From NCBI RefSeq assembly GCF_003121705.1, contig NZ_PYHR01000002.1, positions 3,720,001 to 3,784,000 of the forward strand: 64,000 bases of DNA, given 5' to 3'. Below, piece by piece: positions 52,316 through 60,606 of this stretch (positions are counted from its first letter, which is position 1; every line of letters begins with the position of its first letter). Source of the stretch: Serinibacter arcticus (GTDB lineage Bacteria > Actinomycetota > Actinomycetes > Actinomycetales > Beutenbergiaceae). The translations under genes were made by a program, and so were the position numbers. The notes beneath the pieces were generated by a model that searched no databases, had not been told where the DNA came from, and saw nothing but the letters and a program-made list of their open reading frames with translations.

Positions 52316-54147
52316 CGGACAGACCCACCCTCATCGTCCAGGCCGTCGGCGTCGACCTGAACCCCGGGCAGGGGCCCGAGCTGGCGCAGAAGACCGGTGT
52401 AGTTCGCCTTCAACTTGGGGTGGCCCTTCTTGACCGGGTCGATGCCGGAGTAGCGCGGATCCATCCAGTGCTTCAGGTCGTACCGCGCGATCAGAGGTTC
52501 ACCGGTGTTCATCATCTGACCAGGTCGGATGTCGGGATACTTCTTGCTGCCGCTCGTCGCCTCCCGGCAGTGCCACAGGTCGTCGGCCCGCACGATCGCA
52601 ACGATGTCAGCGATGAACGGCTTGTTCGACACCGGCGAACCCGAGGGCGAGGCTTCGGCGAACCAGGACTTGTACAGGTCGTACAGAAACGTGAACGGCA
52701 GCAGGTCCCAGACGAACTCAGTCCTGAACTCCTGCCAGAACGCGCGAACGGGGTCGTTGGTCTCCTTGTACTCGGCCAGGACCTTCTTGGTGGCCTCGGG
52801 CTCGGAAAGCGCGTAGTAGTTGCCAGGGTCGGTACTGCCGGCGACGTTGAGCACGTGCCACAGTGCGTACTCCAGGACCTCGCGGCGCTGGAGGTAGTCG
52901 TCCTTGATGTACTTGCGCTCACGCCCGGTGAAGCTCTTGTCGAACGGCACGAACAGTTGCCGGCGGTAGAAGCTCTCGCTCTTGTCCTTCACGCGCGGGA
53001 ACTCGTTGAGGCACTGCACCATGAAGCCGAAGAACTGGTAGGCCATCGGCATCCGGAACTTGCGGTTGATCTGGATGACGTCGTTCGTGACGATCGCCTT
53101 GAGGTTAGCCGCCTTGTCGATGAAGGTGCCGACGTCGTTCTCGTCCACGATGATCGCGTTGGCGCGCACCAGCGGCTCGAGCGCGAAGTCCTTGCCGAAG
53201 TCGCTGAGCGGGATCGAGGTGTGCGAGCGGGGCCCGCACAGGTTGCGCATCAGCGAGCACAGCGTGCCCTTGCCGTTGTTGCCCTGCTCGGAGTAGAACC
53301 ACGCGGTCTTGCCCCAGCGCACGTGCGGCCTGATGATCGCGCCGATGATCTCCCACAGAAGATCGGGCACGCCCTCGTGGTCGGAGAGGTCCTCGACCCA
53401 CGAGACGATGTCCCACTCGGTGCCGTCCTCGGCGTGCGTGATGACGGGGTTGACGGGCAGGTCGACGTAGTCGATGTGGCACTTGGCCAGGAACACCAGC
53501 GCCGGGTGGAAGGGGCGCAGCTCCTTGGGCTCGAAGTGGAAGTCCGTGCCGCCCAGGGTCAGGTCGCGAGGCTCGCGGCCGTAGTAGAAGACGCCGTTGT
53601 TGACGGCGATCAGGTCTCGGTCGGAGCACTGGTGCCGGCGCGGGGAGTCCTCGCGCAGGATCGCCATGACCTCGGCGAACTCCTTGAGCGCGATCTGCGT
53701 GTTGTAGCGGCGCGCGGTCGTGCGGATGTCGTCCTCGCTGGTGGTGTACGTGCCGCGCGAGGGGCCGGTGGCCTGGTACATCGCCAGCAGGTCGTACTCG
53801 CGGTCGGTGTCCTTGGCGTTGGGCGCGATGCGGATCACGTGGTGCAGGGTCAGCATCAGCTGGGCCACCTGCCAGTTGGTCAGGTACCGCGGCATCGGGT
53901 AGCGCTCGGGGGCGCTGCCGGCCTTGGCGTTCTCCAGCTTCACCACCGCGGTGAGCAGGCCCAGCAGCTCCGACTCCACCATGCTGGCCGTCGGCGGCCG
54001 GGAGACGTCGATCGCCTCGAGGTAGGCGCGGGTGCAGTGGGTGACGATCTCGTTGAGCGGGACCATGTCGGTCCGGGCCGCGAAGAGCTTCTGTGTCGCC
54101 GACAAGGCGTCGGCGACGGGGTTGGTCTGACTGGTCGAATCTGTCAT
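52312..54147 (-). CDS. Superfamily-3 helicase / primase-type replication protein
   Basis: 611 residues from the ATG at 54147; an upstream GTG at 54177 adds ten residues. The N-terminal part (1-200) may be a primase-associated region. A D5/P4-type SF3 helicase core follows, with Walker A EQGNNGKGT (288-296) and Walker B AIIVDEND (331-338), then an FFGFMVQCLNEFPRVKD sensor-like segment and FVPFDKSF. Enzymes of this family initiate replication of phages and plasmids. Its presence suggests the excised circle can replicate. First gene of a reverse operon with two or three small genes. Confidence 0.88.
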   Translation of the reverse strand: MTDSTSQTNPVADALSATQKLFAARTDMVPLNEIVTHCTRAYLEAIDVSRPPTASMVESELLGLLTAVVKLENAKAGSAPERYPMPRYLTNWQVAQLMLTLHHVIRIAPNAKDTDREYDLLAMYQATGPSRGTYTTSEDDIRTTARRYNTQIALKEFAEVMAILREDSPRRHQCSDRDLIAVNNGVFYYGREPRDLTLGGTDFHFEPKELRPFHPALVFLAKCHIDYVDLPVNPVITHAEDGTEWDIVSWVEDLSDHEGVPDLLWEIIGAIIRPHVRWGKTAWFYSEQGNNGKGTLCSLMRNLCGPRSHTSIPLSDFGKDFALEPLVRANAIIVDENDVGTFIDKAANLKAIVTNDVIQINRKFRMPMAYQFFGFMVQCLNEFPRVKDKSESFYRRQLFVPFDKSFTGRERKYIKDDYLQRREVLEYALWHVLNVAGSTDPGNYYALSEPEATKKVLAEYKETNDPVRAFWQEFRTEFVWDLLPFTFLYDLYKSWFAEASPSGSPVSNKPFIADIVAIVRADDLWHCREATSGSKKYPDIRPGQMMNTGEPLIARYDLKHWMDPRYSGIDPVKKGHPKLKANYTGLLRQLGPLPGVQVDADGLDDEGGSVR

Positions 54148-54221
54148 AATTGAGAGGTACCTTCTGGTCGTGCACACGAGCGGCGAACTCGTGACCGGGG
54201 TTGAGTTGATCTAGATGAAGT

Positions 54222-54237
54222 CCCCGCCTCGGCGGGG
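54222..54237. terminator. Short GC hairpin between HTH and helicase genes
   Basis: CCCCGCC, TC, GGCGGGG, followed on the plus strand by CCTTTG. Confidence 0.5.
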
Positions 54238-54248
54238 CCTTTGTCGCG

Positions 54249-54587
54249 TCAGGACACGGCGAGGAGGCGACCGAGCTCGGCCTTGCGCGTAGGGGAGAGA
54301 CGCGGCCAGGTCGCTACGATTCGAGCTGCCAGTGCGTTGGCGAACGCGTCGTCAGACTGGGGCGGCGCAGGGTCGGAGAGGACGCCCGGTGCGTAGGCCC
54401 GGGAGCGAGCCGCCAGGTCGGACCGCTCGAGGTCCTCCAGGGAGATCCCGTAGGTGCCGCGCTTGTCGATCCGCATCGCCGGGAGAGCGCCCGACTTGAT
54501 GCGGTGTCGAATGGTGTCAGGGTGTCCGTAGCCCATGGCAGACGCCTGCTGCACGGTGAGCTGACGGCCGACGGTTGTGGTGGTCAT
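54249..54587 (-). CDS. Helix-turn-helix (excisionase/MerR-like) DNA-binding protein
   Basis: 112 residues from the ATG at 54587 (GAGG upstream). The N-terminal winged-helix pattern LTVQQASAMGYGHPDTIRHRIKSGALPAMRIDKRGTYGISLEDLER is of the excisionase/helix-turn-helix 17 type. The C-terminal helical part (FANALAARIVATWPRLSPTRKAELGRLL) may oligomerise. It could act as directionality factor or as regulator at the repeats at 54714-54811 just upstream; with the other xis-like gene frameshifted, it is the better RDF candidate. Confidence 0.75.
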   Translation of the reverse strand: MTTTTVGRQLTVQQASAMGYGHPDTIRHRIKSGALPAMRIDKRGTYGISLEDLERSDLAARSRAYAPGVLSDPAPPQSDDAFANALAARIVATWPRLSPTRKAELGRLLAVS

Positions 54588-54713
54588 GGGTAACGCCTCG
54601 CGAGTAGATCGGTGCGCTCCGTGCATGATGTGCGTGAGTGGGGCGGCGCAATCACGCCCTACTCACGGCCACCGGGTGTCTCAACCCGGCGGCGGCACAC
54701 CTACTTCCAGCGC

Positions 54714-54811
54714 CGACCAGCCATGGTCGTCCGTGGGGTCTCGGCATTGCAGCCGAGACCGGCACACTCGTCCCAACGTCGACCAGCCATGGTCGTCCGT
54801 GGGGTCTCGGC
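54714..54811. repeat. Two 32-bp direct repeats 66 bp apart (operator region)
   Basis: Copies at 54714-54745 and 54780-54811 are identical; each contains GACCA...TGGTC. The first copy begins an inverted repeat GGTCTCGGC, 6 bp, GCCGAGACC; the second a decayed version. They lie between divergent HTH genes. Confidence 0.75.
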
Positions 54812-54991
54812 GTCGCAGCTCGAGACCGGCGTTGTTTTTCCTATCCCGCTGCCGACCTGCGACCGGTCGTCCAGCGAAACGGCCCGTGACTGGCCGTGCC
54901 TCTACTGTAGGCGAGTCACACGATTTTCGCAAGACGCATCAGAGTACGATGTGGAAGAAGCATGGTTTGGCTGATTTTTGAGGAGGTCGCA

Positions 54992-55369
54992 ATGACCCAC
55001 GAGGTGTTCAGGCGACGCCTGCGGGAGGAACGTGCGAGGTCGGGGCTGAGCCAGTCGGCGCTTGCCGCGGCGCTGGGCCGGTTGCTCCAGCGACACCTGG
55101 ACCCTAGTGCTGTCGCACGGATGGAAGCTGGCGAGCGGTCGGTTCGCCTCGAAGAGGCTGTGGCGGCTGCCGAGGTGTTGGGTCTACCCCTCGGTGCTCT
55201 GCTGCGTGACCGGGACGCGATCGACGATGAGATCGGTGAGCTAGAGCGCGATCTCTCGGTGGCCGAGTGGGAGACCAGCCAGGCGGCAGAGGCCCACCGC
55301 ACGGCACGGGACAGCGCGGTGGGGCTACGGCGTCGCATCGCCGAACTGCGCGCCATCCGCGGCGATTGA
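54992..55369 (+). CDS. XRE-family transcriptional regulator
   Basis: 125 residues from the ATG at 54992 (perfect AGGAGG five bases upstream). N-terminal Cro/CI-type HTH (FRRRLREERARSGLSQSALAAALGRLL...DPSAVARMEAGERSVRLEEAVAAAEVLG, about 5-65) and a C-terminal coiled coil (DDEIGELERDLSVAEWETSQ...RRRIAELRAI). A likely repressor of element functions. Its own operator may be the 32-bp repeats or the GTAGGAC cluster downstream. Confidence 0.85.
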   Translation: MTHEVFRRRLREERARSGLSQSALAAALGRLLQRHLDPSAVARMEAGERSVRLEEAVAAAEVLGLPLGALLRDRDAIDDEIGELERDLSVAEWETSQAAEAHRTARDSAVGLRRRIAELRAIRGD

Positions 55370-56100
55370 CGGTCGACGACGTAGAACCTGTAGGACCTGT
55401 GTAGGGCCTTGTCTGGTCGCGGTCCTACGCATGTTCCGCTCGACTATGAGCAAACTACAGCCACGTAGGACGTGTACCACCAGATTCGCAGGTCTCTATT
55501 GTGGTTGGCCTCCGCAGGGATAGTGGATACAGGAAGTCTGGTCTTTCCAGGTGTCACCTTTTCGATTACTCGTCCTACAGTTCCTACATGTTCAACAAAC
55601 CTGTTCTGACCTGCGAGAACGCTGTAGGGCGTGGGGTAGGACATGCGTAGGACCAGGTGCAGCTGGTCCTACCGTTGCCCGTCGCACTCGCCCCGCGACC
55701 AACCCGGTGCGGAGCGCCGGCAAGGATGATGCCCAGACAGTCTGGCAGCGAGCCGCTGGCCGAAGGCCGGTATACCCAGTGAGACGTCCAGTGCATGACG
55801 AGCGGCCTGCGGTCCTCTCCGACCCACTCGCCCACATCGTCGGACGAGGAGCGCGAGGGGCCCGCGCGCCGATCTGGAAGCCACCGGGATCGGCCCGCTG
55901 ACCAGAGGCTGCGGCGCGGTGGCTACCTCGATTCGCAGCAGGTCGGCCCGCTCCCGCAAAGTCAGGTAGTGGGGCGATAGCCGTGCGATGGTCGCGATCA
56001 CGACGTGGACGGGCGTAGAACCACGGCCTCCACCGCACGGGCCCTGGCCCCACCGCTTGGAGTGCCGGCGACGATCTCGTGAGGGCTTCAGTACTACTCG
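55370..56100. other. 731-bp non-coding region with GTAGGAC motif cluster
   Basis: No convincing gene in either strand. The first 305 bp contain the motif cluster listed separately. The remainder to 56100 shows overlapping shadow ORFs only. Confidence 0.5.
55381..55672. repeat. Cluster of GTAGGAC/GTCCTAC motifs (iteron-like)
   Basis: GTAGGAC at 55390, 55465, 55636 and 55647; GTCCTAC at 55422, 55572 and 55666; near-matches GTAGAAC at 55381, GTAGGGC at 55401 and 55624, TTCCTAC at 55581. The last pair forms a perfect inverted repeat, GTAGGACCAG ... CTGGTCCTAC (55647-55672). Density and both orientations suggest binding sites of one protein, at an origin or control region. Confidence 0.75.
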
Positions 56101-56658
56101 CTACTTGGCGAGCCACCACACCGACGACTTTTTCCACCGTCGGAATCCGGCTGTCTTGTAGGCAGCCTCGAGTCGCGCCTTGGCCTGGTCTCGCTCGGGA
56201 CCGTCTGGGTAGGGTCCACCTCCGCCCAGCTGCTGCGGCTCCGGCACGAGCACTACGACGGCTTCGTCCCGATCGCGCTGCAGCAGGTCGAGCACCTGGT
56301 CGACGATTCGGCCGGTCAGCCTTCGACCGCGCCAGGTCTCATCGAGCCAGAACCTGTCGATGAGGAGCCCTAGCCAGTAGCGGGAGTGCTTCTGGGAGAT
56401 CGCCGCGGCGGCAGCCGTCAGCACCATGGCATCGTGGCCGACGCAGTCGCCGGCATCGGCCAGATCCGGTGAGTCCGGGTTGAGGGTGATCCACCCGTTC
56501 ATGCCGCCGATCGGCTTTGGGCCGTCGGCATCATCGTCGTCGTAGGTGATCTCGACCCACAACGATCGCAGAGCGTTGTACCCGTCTTGGCCTTCGCGCT
56601 CGATCCGAACACTGACGTCGACCAACTCGGGGTCGAACTCCTCTTCGTCCTGTGTCAT
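56101..56658 (-). CDS. GNAT-like hypothetical protein
   Basis: 185 residues from the ATG at 56658; TAGCCT (56665-56670) is six bases upstream, so the transcript looks leaderless. An acidic N-terminus is followed by LLIDRFWLDETWRGRRLTGRIVDQVLDLLQRD and VVVLVPEPQQ...ARLEAAYKTAGFRRW, which match the spacing of an acetyltransferase fold (RxxR/G-loop, then Y-x-x-x-G-F-R). The usual Q/RxxGxG/A motif is degenerate, so activity is doubtful. Confidence 0.6.
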   Translation of the reverse strand: MTQDEEEFDPELVDVSVRIEREGQDGYNALRSLWVEITYDDDDADGPKPIGGMNGWITLNPDSPDLADAGDCVGHDAMVLTAAAAAISQKHSRYWLGLLIDRFWLDETWRGRRLTGRIVDQVLDLLQRDRDEAVVVLVPEPQQLGGGGPYPDGPERDQAKARLEAAYKTAGFRRWKKSSVWWLAK

Positions 56659-57029
56659 GGGCACAGGCTAGGTTGCGGGACTGACAATGAGCCGGCGTGC
56701 GAACAGTGCGCAGGATCGGTTGAGCCGGGCAGCTGCCCGACGGCGACGCGGCCGATGCATCAAGTTGGCACAGTCAAGTCATGCGTCGAGCCGCTGGGGC
56801 CCCGGATAGCATCGGCCAAACGGGGGGCGGCAAGGTCAAGGTGCCGCTCTACAACGTTGCTACCCAGAGGTACGACCCTGTCCTCGTCGGCGCGGAGGGG
56901 CCAGGACGCCCGCGGATGCCACCGTGAAAAGCTAGCGAGTGCGACGCTCCGTAGCGGGCCCTCGCCTTCAGGTGTCCAGACGCCCCGTTAAGGTCGGTGA
57001 CGTTGATCTTCGAGGCGTGAGGAGGCGTG
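56659..57029. other. Intergenic region upstream of the OLD-type nuclease gene
   Basis: 371 bp; contains the promoter at 56665-56670 of the reverse gene and the GGAGG of the nuclease. Nothing else recognised. Confidence 0.5.
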
Positions 57030-58994
57030 ATGCGGCTGTCATCGTTCCAGGTGTTGCGATACAAGAACGTGCTGGACTCGACCGAGGTGGTCGTAGAGGA
57101 TGACGTCACGACCCTCGTCGGGATGAACGAGTCCGGGAAGTCCACGATGATGGACGCGCTCTACCGGTTGAATCCAGTCTACGGCGATGACTTCGCGGAG
57201 CTTGAGGACTACCCCCGCTGGAGACGGAGTCGTGACAGCCGTAGTGAGGACCTCTCACAGGTCTCGCCCATCAAAGCGACCTTCTACCTGGACCAAGCCG
57301 ATCGCGACGCCCTCGCGAAGGCCGTCGGCGAGGGTGTTGTAACTGCCGAAAGCGCGATCGTCGGTCGCCGGTACAGCGGTGAGACGTGGGCGTGCATCGA
57401 CGTGAACGAGGCTCGATTCCTCGAGAACGTTCTCGACGGGCACCTACACGCGCACGCCCTGGCTGAGCATCACGAGTCCGTCACGTCCCTGCGCGCTGCG
57501 CTACAAGCACTGGCCGAAGAAGAAATCGATGCCGCTAGCCGTGCTGCTGCCGAAATAGCTTCTGCAGGAGCAGAAGTCGAAGCAGCAGGTCAGGCGTCCC
57601 CCGCCCCGGCGCTCGGCACAAGCGCAAAGGAAGTGCTCGCGCGAATCACCGCGGTCGTCGGTACCGGAGACCTCGCGTCCGTGGCGAGCTCGGTCGTCCT
57701 GGCGCGTATCCCGAAGTTCTTCCTGTTCTCGGACTACCAGAGCCTCGAGGGGCGCGTCGATGTGTCAACGCTGAAGGCAGATGTCGACGAGCAGCCAGGT
57801 GCATCTCCTCAGCAGACAGCTCGTGCTCTCTTGAAGCTTGCGAACACCGACGTCAACGCGATGGCCGACTCGAGTTTCGAGTCGAGCACGGCAGAATTGG
57901 AGTCGGTTTCAAATGACTTGTCCAGGGAGATGAAGGCCTACTGGAGCACTAACCCCGAGCTCCGCATCAAGATCATGACGGAGCCTGAGACGGTTTCGGA
58001 CGCGCGCGGTCAACGTAGCGTCGTCCGTTACCTCAACTTTCGAGTCGAGGACCGTAAGCACGACTTCACCAACAATTTCTCTCGCCGCTCGTCCGGTTAT
58101 AGGTGGTTCTTCTCGTTCCTAGCCGCCTTCAGCGAGTTCGAGAGTCGGGTTGGGGACGTGGTTATTCTGCTTGACGAACCTGGCCTCACTCTCCACGCCA
58201 AGGCGCAGCGGGACTTCCTGCGATTCATCAACGAGCGTCTCGCACCGGCAGGTCAGGTTATTTACACGACCCACTCGCCGTTCATGGTTGACCAGATCGA
58301 GCGCGTTCGCGTGGTCGAGGATCGCGGTGAGGACGTCGGGTCGGTCACCTCCTCCGACGCGTTGGAGGTGGGTGAGGACAGCGCATTCCCGTTGCAGGCC
58401 GCGCTCGGCTACGACCTCAGTCAGAACCTATTTATCGGCGAGCGGAACCTTCTCGTCGAGGGGCCGTCGGACCTCGCGTATCTCGATCTTCTCAGTCGCG
58501 CCCTCCGGAAGGTGGGCCGGGAAGGGCTCGACGAGCGCTGGCGCATCCTCCCCGCCGGTGGCTCCTCGAACGTGCCGACTTTTGTCTCACTCCTCGGCCG
58601 GAAGGTTTCTGTCACGGTGCTGCTTGACTCGGGTGTCGAGGGAGCAGGCAAGGTTGAGGCGGCGATGAGCGCGAACAAGATTGACAGCAGCCGAGTGGTT
58701 CTCGTCAGCGCGGTGCTCAAGCAGAATCACGCCGATATCGAGGACCTCTTCGCGGTAGAGGACTACCTCGCGCTCTACAACGAGGCGCTTACGAGGGCTG
58801 TCGCACTCGAGACCTTGCCTCAGTACCACGACCGCATCCTGAAGCGGCTGGAGTCTGCGGGAGAGTCTAAATTCGACCATTGGCGGCCGGCTGAGCTACT
58901 GCTCCGCGATCCCGCCCGCGTGGACGCGCTGTCCGCATCAACGCTCGATAATTTCGAGGCCCTCGCGAGGAGAATCAACGCGACGCACCCCTAA
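57030..58994 (+). CDS. OLD-family ATPase with TOPRIM nuclease domain
   Basis: 654 residues from the ATG at 57030 (GGAGG four bases upstream). N-terminal AAA15/SMC-like ATPase: Walker A VGMNESGKST (30-39), a helical insertion (about 130-270), FSRRSSGYRWFFSFLAAF signature-like segment and Walker B VVILLDEPGLTLHAKAQRDFL (from about 377). The C-terminal TOPRIM domain has LLVEGPSDLAYLD (from about 474) and VTVLLDSG (about 529-536). OLD proteins are nucleases, several with anti-phage roles. No UvrD-like (GajB) or other known partner is adjacent. Confidence 0.88.
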   Translation: MRLSSFQVLRYKNVLDSTEVVVEDDVTTLVGMNESGKSTMMDALYRLNPVYGDDFAELEDYPRWRRSRDSRSEDLSQVSPIKATFYLDQADRDALAKAVGEGVVTAESAIVGRRYSGETWACIDVNEARFLENVLDGHLHAHALAEHHESVTSLRAALQALAEEEIDAASRAAAEIASAGAEVEAAGQASPAPALGTSAKEVLARITAVVGTGDLASVASSVVLARIPKFFLFSDYQSLEGRVDVSTLKADVDEQPGASPQQTARALLKLANTDVNAMADSSFESSTAELESVSNDLSREMKAYWSTNPELRIKIMTEPETVSDARGQRSVVRYLNFRVEDRKHDFTNNFSRRSSGYRWFFSFLAAFSEFESRVGDVVILLDEPGLTLHAKAQRDFLRFINERLAPAGQVIYTTHSPFMVDQIERVRVVEDRGEDVGSVTSSDALEVGEDSAFPLQAALGYDLSQNLFIGERNLLVEGPSDLAYLDLLSRALRKVGREGLDERWRILPAGGSSNVPTFVSLLGRKVSVTVLLDSGVEGAGKVEAAMSANKIDSSRVVLVSAVLKQNHADIEDLFAVEDYLALYNEALTRAVALETLPQYHDRILKRLESAGESKFDHWRPAELLLRDPARVDALSASTLDNFEALARRINATHP

Positions 58995-59138
58995 CGTCAC
59001 GGACCCTCGCTGCTGCCGCTGAATCGAGGCTGCTGGCGGGGGTATGTGCCCGGAGAGACTTCGAGTGCGCGCTCGTTTGCGAGCGGCGTAATGTTGTCGA
59101 GTTCTGTTTCTCGAACTGAACCTCTGGCGTCTTCGCGT

Positions 59139-59711
59139 TTAGCGCACAGGGTCGGGAGGCTGCTCGCGAGACGCTTTGGTGACCTGCATTCTGCCGTCTG
59201 AATCACGTTGCATCGCCACGTAGACGATGTCGTCTATGGCATAGATCCGAAGTACGCGGACCAGTTCGGCGACTTCGATGTACGTCAAGGACTTCCTGCT
59301 GCTCCAGTCGGATGCGACGAAAATCCCGTCGAGCCGGTGCGGCGGTTCTTCGCTTCCGTTGAACGAGAAAACGACGCTGTGGATGACGCGGTTGCACAGT
59401 TCACGAACCGAGATCCGCTCGTGGTCGCCCTGGTCGAGGTCGAACATCTCCCAGAACTCGTGGCGGCTCCAGAAGTCCGGCTGCTGTCCTGCGGGAGGAT
59501 GCGAGACCACCTGCACGCGTTCGGCTTGAGCCTCATCGCTGATCTTTCCGGGAGCGTCTAGGAGCTTCCGCATGGCAAAGCTCGCGACCATGACGTCGCG
59601 CTCCACAAGGAAGCCTGTACGGTCTGTCCATCGTTTTTGGCCCGCACGCCTCTCGACATCTACAGCAATCCGACCGAGCGCCTCCTTCCATGGAACCGAG
59701 TCGCCGATCAT
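59139..59711 (-). CDS. Hypothetical protein at the right end of the element
   Basis: 190 residues, ATG start with GGAAGAG upstream, overlapped (ATGA) by a 34-codon ORF. Sequence includes TGFLVERDVMVASFAMRKLLDAPGKISDEA, FWSRHEFWEMFDLDQG, RELCNRVIHSVVFSF and FVASDWSSRKSLTYIEV. No family recognised. It faces the OLD-type nuclease gene (convergent, 144 bp apart) and is the last sizeable gene before attR. Confidence 0.65.
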   Translation of the reverse strand: MIGDSVPWKEALGRIAVDVERRAGQKRWTDRTGFLVERDVMVASFAMRKLLDAPGKISDEAQAERVQVVSHPPAGQQPDFWSRHEFWEMFDLDQGDHERISVRELCNRVIHSVVFSFNGSEEPPHRLDGIFVASDWSSRKSLTYIEVAELVRVLRIYAIDDIVYVAMQRDSDGRMQVTKASREQPPDPVR

Positions 59712-59812
59712 TGCCGCACTCTTCCCGCAGCCGCGTTAGCCAATAGGGCGTCCTGCAACGCGGCAACCTGCGACGACGGGACGAAATCTGGACAATACTG
59801 CTTGCGGGCCAC
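59708..59812 (-). CDS. Short ORF coupled to the terminal hypothetical gene
   Basis: 34 codons from the GTG at 59812. The peptide begins MARKQYCPDFVPSSQVAALQDALLANA, and its stop overlaps the next start (ATGA at 59708-59711). No strong ribosome site. May be a real small gene of the unit; uncertain. Confidence 0.4.
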   Translation of the reverse strand: MARKQYCPDFVPSSQVAALQDALLANAAAGRVRQ

Positions 59813-59871
59813 ACACCCAGTCTCGCGCAGACTTACGACACGTCTACAGTGGTTTCCCCGTGCCGAAACTG

Positions 59872-59883
59872 GGTGGAGTTCCG
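59872..59883 (+). other. attR core (right crossover repeat)
   Basis: GGTGGAGTTCCG, identical to 19149-19160. It is followed directly by the native ychF ending CTTCAACGTCTGA. Confidence 0.85.
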
Positions 59884-59896
59884 CTTCAACGTCTGA
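59884..59896 (+). pseudogene. ychF: Displaced 3' end of ychF
   Basis: With the repeat it reads V-E-F-R-F-N-V-stop, the conserved YchF C-terminus. Fused to 18094-19160 it gives 1080 bp, that is 359 codons plus stop. Confidence 0.85.
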
Positions 59897-59957
59897 GTCC
59901 TGCACCGATCGCTTCCCAGCGGCGGCCCGTGTCGGAGGCGGCGCGCAGCGACCGGTC

Positions 59958-60512
59958 TCAGGCGTGCGCCACCGGTTGACCGAGTCGGCGGGCCAGGCGA
60001 TCGACACGCGCCAGCGCCGTCGGTATGCGGTGATCCCCGCTCATCCCGGCCACGATGCGTGCGGCGCCGTCGCTGTCGAGTCCGCCGGCGGCAGTGACGT
60101 AAAGAGGCCGCGTGGAGCGGCCTCGGGTCACGGTGCTGGCATGGGTAGCGGTCCGGAACGGCGTCTTCGCGACCCCGATGACAGGAACGCCGAGTGCTGC
60201 CGAAGCATGCGCCCCGAGCCCCGGCCGGCCTGCTGCGTCGAGCGTGGCATAACCGTCGACGACGAGAAGACTGGGCTTCGACGTCCCTTCGAGGACGGCG
60301 AGGATGCAGGGCAGCTCGCGTTTGAACAGGGCGCCGGGTTCGTACGGCGCAACGTCGACAACGTCGACCACACGTTCGGTCAGGGGCATCGAGCACTCGA
60401 GGTCGGCGTACGTGACGAGAGCGGCGGTGGCCCCGCCGTTGACGCCGTAGTGGACGTCGACGGCGGCGACCACGATCGGCACCCTCGGCGACGGGGCTTC
60501 CTCGGTGGTCAC
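59958..60512 (-). CDS. nfi: Endonuclease V
   Basis: 184 residues, short for the family. Motifs present: VAAVDVHYG (catalytic Asp region), APYEPGALFKRELPCILAVLE (P-Y-x-P-G-x-L-x-x-R/K-E), LLVVDGYATLDAAGRPGLGAHASAALGVPVIGVAK. Endonuclease V nicks DNA or RNA 3' of deoxyinosine/inosine and helps remove deaminated adenine. GTG start; TAGAGT (60519-60524) six bases upstream suggests a leaderless transcript. In the uninterrupted chromosome it would lie convergent to ychF. Confidence 0.9.
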   Translation of the reverse strand: MTTEEAPSPRVPIVVAAVDVHYGVNGGATAALVTYADLECSMPLTERVVDVVDVAPYEPGALFKRELPCILAVLEGTSKPSLLVVDGYATLDAAGRPGLGAHASAALGVPVIGVAKTPFRTATHASTVTRGRSTRPLYVTAAGGLDSDGAARIVAGMSGDHRIPTALARVDRLARRLGQPVAHA

Positions 60513-60606
60513 GTCGCAACTCTAGGCAGTGCGATGTCGCTCAATCTCATCGTCTCGGGCACGCTCGATCACCGGCGATGTGACTGCATTCCAGGGCGCA
60601 GGGTCG

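Larger units (their letters stand above)
19149..59883. mobile_element. 40.7-kb mobilizable integrative element inserted in the 3' end of ychF
   Basis: Bounded by a 12-bp direct repeat GGTGGAGTTCCG (19149-19160 and 59872-59883). A large serine recombinase lies at the left end. Relaxase, MobC-like protein, SF3 helicase, HTH regulators and repeat arrays occupy the right half. Cargo consists of surface proteins, GAF-ANTAR regulators, Lsr2 and an OLD-type nuclease. No virion, coupling-protein or type IV secretion genes were seen, so it should depend on a helper for transfer. Precise removal restores a 359-codon ychF followed by the convergent endonuclease V gene. Confidence 0.88.

Noticed and set aside
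57030-58994. OLD-type gene as part of a Gabija system
   Set aside because: No UvrD-like GajB helicase gene next to it; only the ATPase-TOPRIM protein is present.
19149-59883. Island as a complete prophage
   Set aside because: No terminase, portal, capsid, tail or lysis genes; relaxase and MobC-like genes favour a mobilizable element.
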